Shown here: piece by piece, positions 18,463 through 27,108 of the stretch
Position numbering within the stretch: position 1 is the stretch's first letter
How the letters are laid out: every line of letters begins with the position of its first letter
NCBI GenBank assembly: GCA_044222395.1
Contig: JBGANK010000013.1
Location: forward strand, 10,125-74,124
Direction of reading: 5' to 3'
Origin: JAEUMD01 sp044222395
GTDB taxonomy: Bacteria > Pseudomonadota > Alphaproteobacteria > Rhizobiales > Hyphomicrobiaceae
DNA: 64,000 nt
The notes under the pieces: generated by a model
Database searches by the model: none
Told to the model about the DNA's origin: nothing
The model's input: the letters and a program-made list of their open reading frames with translations, nothing else
Position numbers and translations under genes: made by a program

Positions 18463-18553
18463 CGCGTCTCGTGCCTCCCTGGTGTTGTTCAGATCGATAA
18501 GTCCGCATCAAAGCCCGGCTGCAATCAATGTAGCGGACGTCTCGATCAGCACA

Positions 18554-20032
18554 CTATGCGCCGCTTGCAACGGGACTCGCGGCCCCGGACACGCGAGATG
18601 GTCCCTTGCCGCGCGGCAATGTCAAGACCACGCGCAAGCCAGGTGCATTGTCCTCGAGGCGCACCCTTCCCTCGTGCAGCCGCGCAACTGCGGCGACGAG
18701 GCTCAAGCCCAGCCCCGTACCCGGGCGCGATCGGCTCTGCTCCAGCCTGACGAAGCGCCTCAATACTCGCTCGCGATCCGGCGCGCTGATGCCTGGACCA
18801 TTGTCGCTTACCGAGATGTCGACGGCCTCGACTTGCTGCTCGACGGCGACGACGATCCGGGTGGCGCCGAGCGCGGTGTCACTGGTTGCGTTGCCCGGCG
18901 GCGGCTTGGCCCCGTACTTGATCGCATTGTCGATGAGGTTGGCGACGGCCTGACCGACCAGATGCCGATTGACGCTGATGCGGGCGGCATCGGGGACGGT
19001 CGAGACAAGTGTCAATCCCGCTTCCTCCGCAACCGGCTCATAGAGCTCGGCCACATCTGCCACCAGCCGGCCGATATCGACATCCTCAATGTTGCCTTCG
19101 AGTGCGCCGGCCTCCAGGCGGGCAATCAGCAGCAGCGCGTTGAAGGTCTTGATCAGTTCGTCGGCCTCCTCGATGGTCTGTTCCAGACCGACGCGGCAAG
19201 CATCCTTGTTGTCGGTCTCGCGAAGCGCTGCCTCGGCACGGTTGCGCAAGCGGTTGAGCGGCGTCTTCAAGTCATGCGCGATGTTGTCTGAGACCTCGCG
19301 CAAGCCGCTCATGAGCTGTTCGATCCGGTCGAGCATCTGATTGAGGCTGTGGGCGACACGGTCGATCTCGTCGCCGCTGCCGGCGAGGGGAATGCGGCGC
19401 GTCATGTCGCCGGCCATGATCGATCGCGCGGCGCGGTTGACGGAGTCCAGGCGCCCCAGAACCGCGCGGCTCAAGATGTAGCCGCCGGCGAGCCCTGCGA
19501 GCGCGAGGATGGCCATGGCCGATAGCGCGCCCAGGCGCATACGCGCGAACAAATCCTGTTCGGCATCGATGTCGCGGCCGACCAGAAGTGTGGCTGAACC
19601 GGGCAGGCTGATGGTGACGGCGACCGCCTGGCGGGTGATGACGCCGTCCTTGCCCTGCGCATCGGGGCGGCTGTAGCTGAAGACGCCGCCGGCGGGCTTT
19701 GCTGCGATCTCCGGCGGCAGGCGATCAAGGTTGCCGGCGATCTTCATTCCGTCGGCAGCCGTCAACAGATAGAGCCGGCGCGTGTCGGCAGGCAACCGCA
19801 GCTGGACAGCATCGCGCGCAGCATCGACGCCACCTGAAACGGACTGCTGCGCGATCACCTCGGCATCGGCCTTTAGCGTGGCCAACACCTCATCGGTCAG
19901 CGCCGCCTGCGACTGCCGGAAAAACAGGATTGCGAATGCCGAGGTGACGACGACGATCGCTGCAAGCGCGGCAGCTGCAATCCTGAACGCACTGCTCGAC
20001 AGGGCGCCGGTCAGCGGATCATGCATCGCCAT
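18554..20032 (-). CDS. Two-component sensor histidine kinase
   Basis: A 492-aa inner-membrane kinase: membrane helix 1 (about residues 18-40), periplasmic sensor, helix 2 (about 172-190), HAMP (about 190-245), HisKA with the phospho-acceptor in AHDLKTPLNRLRNRAEAAL, and a full HATPase with NLIDNAIKYG, DNGPGI and GTGLGLSLV. It overlaps the cognate regulator gene by 14 bases, so the pair is coupled. Location next to degP and the Ccm genes suggests it senses envelope state, but the ligand is unknown. Confidence 0.92.
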   Translation of the reverse strand: MAMHDPLTGALSSSAFRIAAAALAAIVVVTSAFAILFFRQSQAALTDEVLATLKADAEVIAQQSVSGGVDAARDAVQLRLPADTRRLYLLTAADGMKIAGNLDRLPPEIAAKPAGGVFSYSRPDAQGKDGVITRQAVAVTISLPGSATLLVGRDIDAEQDLFARMRLGALSAMAILALAGLAGGYILSRAVLGRLDSVNRAARSIMAGDMTRRIPLAGSGDEIDRVAHSLNQMLDRIEQLMSGLREVSDNIAHDLKTPLNRLRNRAEAALRETDNKDACRVGLEQTIEEADELIKTFNALLLIARLEAGALEGNIEDVDIGRLVADVAELYEPVAEEAGLTLVSTVPDAARISVNRHLVGQAVANLIDNAIKYGAKPPPGNATSDTALGATRIVVAVEQQVEAVDISVSDNGPGISAPDRERVLRRFVRLEQSRSRPGTGLGLSLVAAVARLHEGRVRLEDNAPGLRVVLTLPRGKGPSRVSGAASPVASGA

Positions 20033-20699
20033 CGCGGATCATATAGCCGGCGCCGCGCACGGTGTGCAGCAGCGGAGTTGCAAAGCCCTTGTCGATCTTG
20101 GCGCGCAGCCTGGAGACATGCACGTCGATGACGTTGGTCTGGGGATCGAAGTGGTAGTCCCAAACGTTCTCCAGCAGCATGGTGCGGGTCACCACCTGGC
20201 CGGCATGGCGCATGAGATACTCAAGCAAGCGGTATTCGCGCGGCTGCAGGACGACATTCTCGCCGGCACGCATGACGCGGTGGGACAGCCGGTCGAGCAC
20301 CAGGTCGCCAACGACGTAGCGCGTCGCCTGCTCCTCGGGAGCATGGCGGCGTGCCAGCGCCTCGATGCGCGCGAGCAGCTCTGTATAGGCGTAGGGCTTG
20401 GTCAGATAGTCGTCGCCGCCGGCGCGCAGCCCCTTCACGCGATCGTCGACCTCTCCCAGAGCGGACAAGATCAAGACCGGCGTGCGATCTCCCTCGGCGC
20501 GAATCTGCCTGACGATCGAAAGGCCATCCATCACGGGGAGCATCCGGTCGACGATGAGGATGTCGAAGTCGCCTTCGCGCGCCAGCGCCAATCCGCTCTC
20601 GCCATCTGCGGCCACCTCAGAAGTGTGGCCGCTTTCCTTGAGAGACTTCTGCAGGAAGCCTGCCGTCTCCTTGTCGTCTTCGATCACCAGGACGCGCAT
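20019..20699 (-). CDS. OmpR/PhoB-family response regulator
   Basis: A 226-aa regulator. Receiver: acidic pair in VIEDD, phospho-acceptor D51 in ILIVDRMLPVMDG, K in YLTKPY. The C-terminal winged helix (about 128-222) contains LQPREYRLLEYLMRH and VDVHVSRLRAKID...VRGAGYM. It is activated by the kinase encoded just downstream (14-base overlap). It sits between degP and the kinase gene, and an imperfect-terminator hairpin separates it from degP, so it may have its own promoter in 20700-20820. Confidence 0.94.
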   Translation of the reverse strand: MRVLVIEDDKETAGFLQKSLKESGHTSEVAADGESGLALAREGDFDILIVDRMLPVMDGLSIVRQIRAEGDRTPVLILSALGEVDDRVKGLRAGGDDYLTKPYAYTELLARIEALARRHAPEEQATRYVVGDLVLDRLSHRVMRAGENVVLQPREYRLLEYLMRHAGQVVTRTMLLENVWDYHFDPQTNVIDVHVSRLRAKIDKGFATPLLHTVRGAGYMIRDGDA

Positions 20700-20819
20700 G
20701 TCGCTCTGCTGCAGTTCGGGCTCGATCCTCTCGGCCGTTCACCGGTTGAGACCGGCGCACCGGTGCCAATTGCGGCAGCGGCCACCATAAGGCATTGCCG
20801 CGCCGCCATCAAAGCGGAG

Positions 20820-20852
20820 GGCCGCCTGCAGTCTGATAGCCTGCAGGCGGCC
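20820..20852 (-). terminator. Hairpin downstream of degP, terminator-like
   Basis: A perfect 12-bp inverted repeat (GGCCGCCTGCAG ... CTGCAGGCGGCC) around a nine-base loop, 46 bases past the degP stop on the minus strand. The following bases include only a short T stretch, so it may attenuate or stabilise the 3' end rather than fully terminate. Confidence 0.6.
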
Positions 20853-20898
20853 TGTGCTCGGTCTTGTCGACTTGCCTGACGGCCGCTCAACCGCCGTC

Positions 20899-22479
20899 TC
20901 AGCTCTTCTTGAGTTGTAGCGCCACGAACCGCTTCTGCTGGCCGGTGCGGATGTGGAGCAGGACGGCGCGACGACCCTGGTCGCGTGCCTTCTTGACGCC
21001 GGTCACGACGTCTTCCGCCGTCTTGACGGCCTCGCCCTGCACCTCAAGGATCACATCGCCAGGCTTCAGGCCCTTCTGCGCCGCGTCTGACTGTGGGTCG
21101 ATCTCGGCGATGGCAACACCATCCTTAACGCCTTCGGCTCCGGCAGGTGCCAGCTTGAGGCCCAACTGCTCAAGGTCGGTGTTGGTCTGGTCCGAAGGCT
21201 TGCCCTGCTCGATACGGGAGATCTCCTCGCTCGTGTTCGGGAAGTTGCCCAGCTTGACCTGAACCATCTTCTCTGCACCGTTGCGCCAGACCTTGACGGC
21301 AACCATGGTATCTGGCGCGTACGCTGCGATCTTGCGCGCCAGGTCGCGGCTGTCCTCGATGTCCACGCCATCGACCCCGATCACGACATCCCGTGCAGCC
21401 AGACCCGAGTTTTCCGCAGGTCCTGCCGGGGTGATCTCGCTGATCAGTGCGCCGCGTGCACGGCTGAGACCGAGGCTTGCAGCGGTATCCTCATCGACGT
21501 TCTGGATCTTCACGCCGAGCCAACCGCGGCTCACCTTGCCCTGCTTCTTCAATTGCTCGATGACATTGGCCGCCGTCTTGGCGGGCACGGCAAAAGCGAT
21601 GCCGACGTTGCCACCCGACGGGCTGAAGATCGCGGTGTTGACGCCGATCACGTCGCCTTCGAGATTGAAGGTCGGACCACCCGAGTTGCCGCGATTGACG
21701 GCTGCGTCGACCTGCAGGAAGTCATAAGGGCCAGAGCCGATGTCGCGCGTCAATGCCGAGACGATGCCGGCGGTGACGGTGCCACCGAGGCCGAACGGAT
21801 TACCCACCGCCAACACCCAATCGCCTACGCGAGCCGGGGTGTCCGTGAACTTGACGTGCTGGAACGACTTGTTGGTCTTGTTATTCTTGATCTTGACCAG
21901 TGCCAGATCGGTGCGGGCGTCGGTGCCGACGAGCTCCGCCTCGAGCTTCTCCTGATCGTCGAAGCTGACCTCGATCTTGGCTGCGCCGTCGACGACGTGA
22001 TTGTTGGTGACCACGTAGCCGTCGGCGGAGATGAGGAAGCCCGAGCCCTGTGCGAGCTGCGGACGGTTCGGCTTCATCGGCTGCTGGAACTCTTTCGGCA
22101 GGTTCTTGAAGAAGTCCTTCAACGGGTGATCGTCCGGCAGGTCCGGGAGACCTCCAAACCGGCGGCCGCCAGGCTTCTTGTCGTCGGCGGTCTTGTCGCC
22201 GTTGGTCACCGAGATCGAGACGACTGCGCCCTTAACCTTGTCGACGATGTCGGCAAAGGAGAGCGGCGCGCGGCCCATCGGGGTCTGCACGGTACCTTGC
22301 TCGGATGGGCGCAGCTGAGCCATCGCAGCCGGCGACGGCGCGAATGCCTGCCATGCCATTGCACCGGCTCCGAGGATGCCGACGGCGGCCAAGACACGGC
22401 CCCGGCGCATCGGTCGGCGGCTGGCAGTCGCGCTTGGCGCGGGTTTTGCTGAGTGTGCCTCGGACGGCAGGTTCTGCAT
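20899..22479 (-). CDS. degP: DegP/HtrA-type periplasmic serine protease
   Basis: A 526-aa Do-like protease. The N-terminal region has a basic stretch and a hydrophobic helix (VLAAVGILGAGAMAWQAFA). Trypsin-like triad: H161 in TNNHVV, D191 in DARTDLALVKI, S266 in RGNSGGP. Two PDZ domains follow (about 290-385 and 405-520). It degrades or refolds misfolded envelope proteins. The start is set at ATG 22479, since AGGAGG at 22489-22494 is nine bases before it; an in-frame TTG at 22488 directly abuts that site. It leads the degP-regulator-kinase group. Confidence 0.95.
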   Translation of the reverse strand: MQNLPSEAHSAKPAPSATASRRPMRRGRVLAAVGILGAGAMAWQAFAPSPAAMAQLRPSEQGTVQTPMGRAPLSFADIVDKVKGAVVSISVTNGDKTADDKKPGGRRFGGLPDLPDDHPLKDFFKNLPKEFQQPMKPNRPQLAQGSGFLISADGYVVTNNHVVDGAAKIEVSFDDQEKLEAELVGTDARTDLALVKIKNNKTNKSFQHVKFTDTPARVGDWVLAVGNPFGLGGTVTAGIVSALTRDIGSGPYDFLQVDAAVNRGNSGGPTFNLEGDVIGVNTAIFSPSGGNVGIAFAVPAKTAANVIEQLKKQGKVSRGWLGVKIQNVDEDTAASLGLSRARGALISEITPAGPAENSGLAARDVVIGVDGVDIEDSRDLARKIAAYAPDTMVAVKVWRNGAEKMVQVKLGNFPNTSEEISRIEQGKPSDQTNTDLEQLGLKLAPAGAEGVKDGVAIAEIDPQSDAAQKGLKPGDVILEVQGEAVKTAEDVVTGVKKARDQGRRAVLLHIRTGQQKRFVALQLKKS

Positions 22480-22488
22480 GGTGATCAA

Positions 22489-22494
22489 CCTCCT
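22489..22494 (-). promoter_or_regulatory. Strong ribosome binding site of degP
   Basis: AGGAGG on the minus strand, nine bases before ATG 22479, implying high translation of degP. Confidence 0.75.
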
Positions 22495-22579
22495 TTTCGA
22501 AAGCCATTTCGGCTGTTGATCGACGCTATAGCCAAGCCGCCATTACGGCAGCATTTCGCCTGCCTTAACGATCTGTAAT

Positions 22580-23890
22580 GTGTTGAGGAGTGGCGCGGTG
22601 GGGCTTGCAGTGGGGATGGTGAGCAAGCCGTGCGGATCAGCCCGCGTACCGGGCGCGATCGGGCCGCTCCCAGCCGTTTCGGTACGGGACAATAGTGCGG
22701 GACAGGTCAAGGGAGCTGATAGACCTGCGCTGCGTGCCCGGACAAATCCAACCGGGAACGGTAGATCTGCGGCCCTGTCGGCAGCAGCTACCGCTGCTTT
22801 CTGGTGCGGCATGGGTTCTGGTGTACCGCTGGCCGGTGCCGCGGCGGCACATGTTCCCGCCATCCTCGGCAAACCGCCCGGCCTCGTTCAAAACGTAGCG
22901 GTGTTCGGCGATGACGAGCGGCGGATCATCTCGGGCCGCCGCCACGCCTGGGTCAAGGCACGGGTCGGCCTGCTCACGCAGCGCAAGGCGAAGACCGTAT
23001 GCACTGCTTTTTGCGTTGCGGAGGACATCATCGCCACCGCTGGTCATTGCGTTGCGGGCACGATGGAACGCGCCGCCGGTGATCCCGAAGGGCTGTCGTT
23101 TCTTGTCGATGCTGGTGACGCCGAAGTCGCGATCCTGCCTCAGCAGTTCGTAACCGGGACCTCGCAGCTGCGCACGCGCCCGCCGATCAATGCAACGTCG
23201 GACTGGGCCTTCCTGCGCCTCGAACGTGCAGCCTGCCCGCGGGATGGCCTTCACTTGAGCCGCATTTCGTCGCCAGAAGTGATCGAGGCATCAGAGGCCG
23301 GGCGTATCTACAATGTCGCCTACCATCGCGATCTCCTGCCGTGGCGGCTTGCAATCGGCAGCTCCTGCCCGATCCTGTCCCACAAGGATATGGGCGAGAC
23401 CGCGCAGCTGGAACGTGATTTCGAAAACGCTGGCAATCTGCTCTTGCACACGTGCGACACCGAAGCCGCATCTTCCGGTTCGCCACTGCTGATCGATGGC
23501 GACAATGGGCCCGAGGTGGTCGGAATCAACGTCGGGACCTATGTGCGCTCGCGCGTCATCATGCATGACGGCAAGGTCGTGCAGCGTCTCAATTCGGAGG
23601 TGGTCGCCAACACCGCTCTGCTCGCCGCGCCGCTCAATGCGCATCTTGCTGCATTCGCTGCAGCGGACGTGCTGACGCGAAGGGCAGAGATCGCGCTGCT
23701 GCAAGACTACCTGAACGGGGCGGGCATCGATGCAGGCCCGCGCGACGGCATCTATGGGGCGCGAACGCGCTCTGCCATCGAGATCTTCGAAGCGCGCGCT
23801 GGACTGCCGGTGACAGGTCTTGCCACGCGCCGGCTGCTCGATCGGCTCGAAACAGCCGCAGCAAAGACTGCGAAAGCCACCGACAGATAG
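22580..23890 (+). CDS. Trypsin-like serine protease with C-terminal peptidoglycan-binding domain
   Basis: A 436-aa protein. A hydrophobic segment (about 64-92) may be an internal signal sequence, so the true start may be later than 22580. The chymotrypsin-fold domain has H156 (TAGHC), D208 (SDWAFLRL) and S301 (SSGSPLL); three disulfide-type cysteine pairs are likely. A PG_binding_1 domain occupies about residues 370-425 (LLQDYLNGAGIDAGPRDG, YGARTRSAIEIFE). It would act in the periplasm, tethered to the cell wall. It is on the opposite strand to degP and ccmH and interrupts the usual order of these genes. Confidence 0.82.
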   Translation: MLRSGAVGLAVGMVSKPCGSARVPGAIGPLPAVSVRDNSAGQVKGADRPALRARTNPTGNGRSAALSAAATAAFWCGMGSGVPLAGAAAAHVPAILGKPPGLVQNVAVFGDDERRIISGRRHAWVKARVGLLTQRKAKTVCTAFCVAEDIIATAGHCVAGTMERAAGDPEGLSFLVDAGDAEVAILPQQFVTGTSQLRTRPPINATSDWAFLRLERAACPRDGLHLSRISSPEVIEASEAGRIYNVAYHRDLLPWRLAIGSSCPILSHKDMGETAQLERDFENAGNLLLHTCDTEAASSGSPLLIDGDNGPEVVGINVGTYVRSRVIMHDGKVVQRLNSEVVANTALLAAPLNAHLAAFAAADVLTRRAEIALLQDYLNGAGIDAGPRDGIYGARTRSAIEIFEARAGLPVTGLATRRLLDRLETAAAKTAKATDR

Positions 23891-23940
23891 TTTCGGGAAA
23901 CGGCGCAAAGGCGAACCGTGTCGGTGCGACAGCGGCGGCG

Positions 23941-24525
23941 TCAGGACTTCGATGAGGCAGCATCGCGCGTGGCGGTGCCCTCGGCCCTGTCGCGCATGAT
24001 CTCCGAGAGCCGCGCCTCCTCTTCGGCACTGAGGCCTTCCTGGCGGGTAGCCGGGCGAGCTGGCCGGTTGCGCGACGCGTTGAAGACGTATGCAAGCGTC
24101 GCCAGGAGCAGCAGCGGCATGGTCAGCCACAGCAGCAGCGTGTGCCAACCGAACGGTGGCTTCAGCAGAACGAAATCGCCGTACCGGGCGACGAGGAAGT
24201 CCTTGACCTGGCCGTTGCTGTCGCCGCTGACGAGGCGCTCGCGGACCAGGCGGCGCAGATCCTTTGCGAGTGGCGCATCGGAATCGTCGATCGACTGGTT
24301 CTGGCAGACAAGGCAGCGCAATTCGGCGGAAAGCTCACGTGCGCGCGTTTCCAAGGCCGGATCATCGAGCCGCTCGGCCGGGCTCAGCGCATGTGCTGCA
24401 GAGGAGAGCAGAACGGCCGCAAGCAGCAGCGACGGGATCGATCTGGCCAATGCTCTCAAGCCCGTCGTGCGGCAGCGGCGACGTATCGATCCGATGAATG
24501 CGATCGTTTCCTCTGAATGTGTCAT
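23941..24525 (-). CDS. ccmH: Cytochrome c maturation protein CcmH (CycL)
   Basis: A 194-aa membrane-anchored periplasmic thioredoxin-like protein. The redox pair C71/C74 sits in LRCLVCQNQSI, preceded by a signal anchor (about 28-47) and followed by VKDFLVARYGDFVLLKPPF and a second membrane helix (about 130-155), as in CcmH/NrfF. It reduces apocytochrome CxxCH motifs for heme attachment, working with CcmF and CcmI. The ATG overlaps the ccmF stop by four bases (ATGA). Confidence 0.94.
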   Translation of the reverse strand: MTHSEETIAFIGSIRRRCRTTGLRALARSIPSLLLAAVLLSSAAHALSPAERLDDPALETRARELSAELRCLVCQNQSIDDSDAPLAKDLRRLVRERLVSGDSNGQVKDFLVARYGDFVLLKPPFGWHTLLLWLTMPLLLLATLAYVFNASRNRPARPATRQEGLSAEEEARLSEIMRDRAEGTATRDAASSKS

Positions 24526-26501
24526 GCGGCCGCTGTCCTCTTTTCGCGGCGCGCCTTGACCGGTGCGCCAACCCGCAGGCGCCGGTCGCTCAGCGAGATG
24601 CCGCCGCCGATGAACATGATCAGCGCGCCGATCCAGATGAAGCGGACCAGCGGATTGAAATAGAAGCGGAAGGCATAGCCTCCTGATTCCTGTGAATCAC
24701 CGACGACCGTGTAGAGATCGCCGCTCCATGCGTTGAGGATGCCGGCCTCGGTGGTGGGCATCGGTGGAGCGTCGTACATGCGCTTGGATGGTGTCAGCGT
24801 GGTAACGTGGCGTCCGCCGCTTGTCACCTCGATGGTTGCCGATTCTTCCTGGTAGTTCGGTCCCTGCCCTCGCGATGCGTCCTTGAACGTCAGCACATAG
24901 CCCGCGGTCTCGACTTTGTCTCCGGGCTTCATGACCACGAGTGTCTCGATGCGGTAGGCGGACGTTGCTGCGATGCCGATCACCGCCAAGCCGACACCGA
25001 AGTGCGAAAGCATGGCGCCGTGAACCGAACGGGGCATATTGCGCAGGCGCCGCCAGACCTCGGACCAGGGCGCCGAGCCGGCCTTGGCGCGGTAAAGGAG
25101 TTCCCAGACGGCACCCATCATGACGAAGATACCCAGCGCGATGGCGAATGGCGCCAGCCACGGTCCGCGCCGCATGTAGGCGATCGTGGCAACGAGCACG
25201 ACAATGGCAACGATGGCGGAGACGGCGAGACGCTGGGCTGCTCCCATCAAGTCGCCGCGCTTCCATGCGAGGAACGGACCGAAGGGAAGCGCCAGCAGCA
25301 GCGGTATCATCAACGGGACGAACGTCATGTTGAAGTACGGGCTGCCGACCGAAATCTTGTCGCCTGTGACGGCCTCGAGTGCCAGCGGATAGAGCGTTCC
25401 GACCAGCACCGTTCCGCAGCTCACGGTCAATATAATGTTGTTCAGGACCAGACCGCCTTCGCGGCTGATCGGCGCGAACAGCCCGCCTTGGCGCAGCTCA
25501 CCGGCACGCGCGGCAAACAGTGCGAGTGCGCCGCCGATGAAGGCCATCATGATCGCCAGGATGACGACGCCGCGCTTTGGATCGACGGCGAACGCGTGGA
25601 CCGAAGTCAGCACGCCCGAGCGGACCAGGAAGGCGCCCATCAGCGACAGCGAGAACGTGAGGATCGCAAGCAGGATGGTCCAGACCTTCAACGCCTCGCG
25701 CTTTTCCATGACGAGTGCGGAATGGAGGAGCGCGGTGCCTGCCAGCCATGGCATGAACGAGGCGTTTTCGACCGGATCCCAGAACCACCAGCCGCCCCAG
25801 CCCAGCTCGTAGTAGGCCCACCACGAGCCCATGGCGATGCCGATGGTGAGGAACATCCAGGCCGCCAGGGTCCACGGGCGCACCCAGCGCGCCCACGCCG
25901 CATCGGTGCGTCCCTCGATCAGTGCCGCAATGGCAAACGAGAACGCCATCGAGAAGCCGACGTAGCCCGTGTAAAGGAATGGCGGGTGGAAGGCGAGCGC
26001 CGGATCCTGCAGGATCGGGTTCAATCCGCGGCCATCCAGGGGAGCCGGGTTGAGCCGCTCGAACGGATTGGAGGTGAAGAGAACGAAGAGGCCGAAGGCG
26101 AGACCGATCGCAGCCTGCACGGACAACACGCGAGCCTTCAGCGTCGGCGGAAGATTGTCGCCGTAGAGGGCGACTGCTGCGCCGAACAGCGCGACGATCA
26201 GCACCCACAAGAGCATCGAGCCCTCGTGGTTGCCCCACACGCCGGCGATGCGGTAGATGATCGGCTTGGTGGAATGCGAGTTGGTGAAGACATTGGTCAC
26301 CGAGAAGTCGGAGACCACGTAAGCGTGCATGAGAGCGGCAAAGGATATAAGGATCAGGAAAAACTGGCTGACGGCGGCGGATCCGCCGAAATCCATCAGA
26401 CGCTGGTCATTGCGATGGGCCCCGTAGGCGGGAACCAACATCTGCAGCGCCGCGACAATCACTGCCAGCACATAGGCGAAATGTCCAAATTCAATGATCA
26501 C
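24522..26501 (-). CDS. ccmF: Cytochrome c heme lyase subunit CcmF (CycK)
   Basis: A 659-aa polytopic inner-membrane protein. The periplasmic WWD-type segment WWFWDPVENASFMPWL and the WGNHEGSMLLW block identify CcmF, which takes heme from CcmE and ligates it to apocytochrome c with CcmH and CcmI. About 13-15 membrane helices are visible. The start is GTG 26501 (VIIEFGHFAYVLA). It lies 44 bases after ccmE and overlaps ccmH, in the order ccmI-E-F-H. Confidence 0.96.
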   Translation of the reverse strand: MIIEFGHFAYVLAVIVAALQMLVPAYGAHRNDQRLMDFGGSAAVSQFFLILISFAALMHAYVVSDFSVTNVFTNSHSTKPIIYRIAGVWGNHEGSMLLWVLIVALFGAAVALYGDNLPPTLKARVLSVQAAIGLAFGLFVLFTSNPFERLNPAPLDGRGLNPILQDPALAFHPPFLYTGYVGFSMAFSFAIAALIEGRTDAAWARWVRPWTLAAWMFLTIGIAMGSWWAYYELGWGGWWFWDPVENASFMPWLAGTALLHSALVMEKREALKVWTILLAILTFSLSLMGAFLVRSGVLTSVHAFAVDPKRGVVILAIMMAFIGGALALFAARAGELRQGGLFAPISREGGLVLNNIILTVSCGTVLVGTLYPLALEAVTGDKISVGSPYFNMTFVPLMIPLLLALPFGPFLAWKRGDLMGAAQRLAVSAIVAIVVLVATIAYMRRGPWLAPFAIALGIFVMMGAVWELLYRAKAGSAPWSEVWRRLRNMPRSVHGAMLSHFGVGLAVIGIAATSAYRIETLVVMKPGDKVETAGYVLTFKDASRGQGPNYQEESATIEVTSGGRHVTTLTPSKRMYDAPPMPTTEAGILNAWSGDLYTVVGDSQESGGYAFRFYFNPLVRFIWIGALIMFIGGGISLSDRRLRVGAPVKARREKRTAAA

Positions 26502-26545
26502 TGCCTTGCTCCCAAGAAAATCGCCGCTGTGCTGCCCTCACACGC

Positions 26546-27013
26546 TCATTTGGTGACCGTCCCGGGCTTGTGCTCGACGCCCTTGCCAAGCTTCACGCCT
26601 TTGGCCTCGAGCGCGGCAGCCACCTCGGGCGGCATGTAGTTCTCATCATGCTTGGCAAGTACCGTATCGGCAACGACCCGACCGTCCGACTCGAGCACGC
26701 CTTCGGCGACCACGCCTTGGCCCTCGCGGAAGAGATCTGGAAGTACGCCTTTGTAGCTCACTGGCACCGTCTTCAATGTGTCGGTCACGACAAACTCGAT
26801 CGAGGTGCCAACGCCGCGCTTGACCGAGCCTTGCTCGACCAGACCACCCAGGCGGATACGCTGGCCGACCTTCGCCTTGTTCTCCGTGACATCACTCGGC
26901 GTGTGGAAGAAGACGACGGAGTCCTTCAGGGCGAACATCGTCAGAATCGCGGCCAGCGATAGGACCGATACGGCTGCGATGATCAAGGTGCCGCGGCGCT
27001 GCTTGCGTGTCAT
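26546..27013 (-). CDS. ccmE: Heme chaperone CcmE (CycJ)
   Basis: A 155-aa protein with one N-terminal membrane helix (about 8-28) and a periplasmic OB-fold. H122 in KHDENYMPPEV is the residue that binds heme covalently, and Y126 the axial ligand position. It accepts heme from CcmC/CcmAB and passes it to CcmF. Typical length. Second gene of the ccmI-E-F-H operon. Confidence 0.96.
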   Translation of the reverse strand: MTRKQRRGTLIIAAVSVLSLAAILTMFALKDSVVFFHTPSDVTENKAKVGQRIRLGGLVEQGSVKRGVGTSIEFVVTDTLKTVPVSYKGVLPDLFREGQGVVAEGVLESDGRVVADTVLAKHDENYMPPEVAAALEAKGVKLGKGVEHKPGTVTK

Positions 27014-27108
27014 GCCTGTTTCCCTGCCTTCAACTCAATGCGCGCTTTGCGCTTGCCGGTCTGTGCCCGATCAGCCGCGAGTATTCTGCTGTCACGCGGC
27101 AATGCCCC

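Noticed and set aside
24807..26639. A 610-codon plus-strand open frame
   Set aside because: It is antisense to ccmF and ccmE, has no family resemblance and an Arg/Gln/His-rich composition typical of a shadow frame in high-GC DNA.
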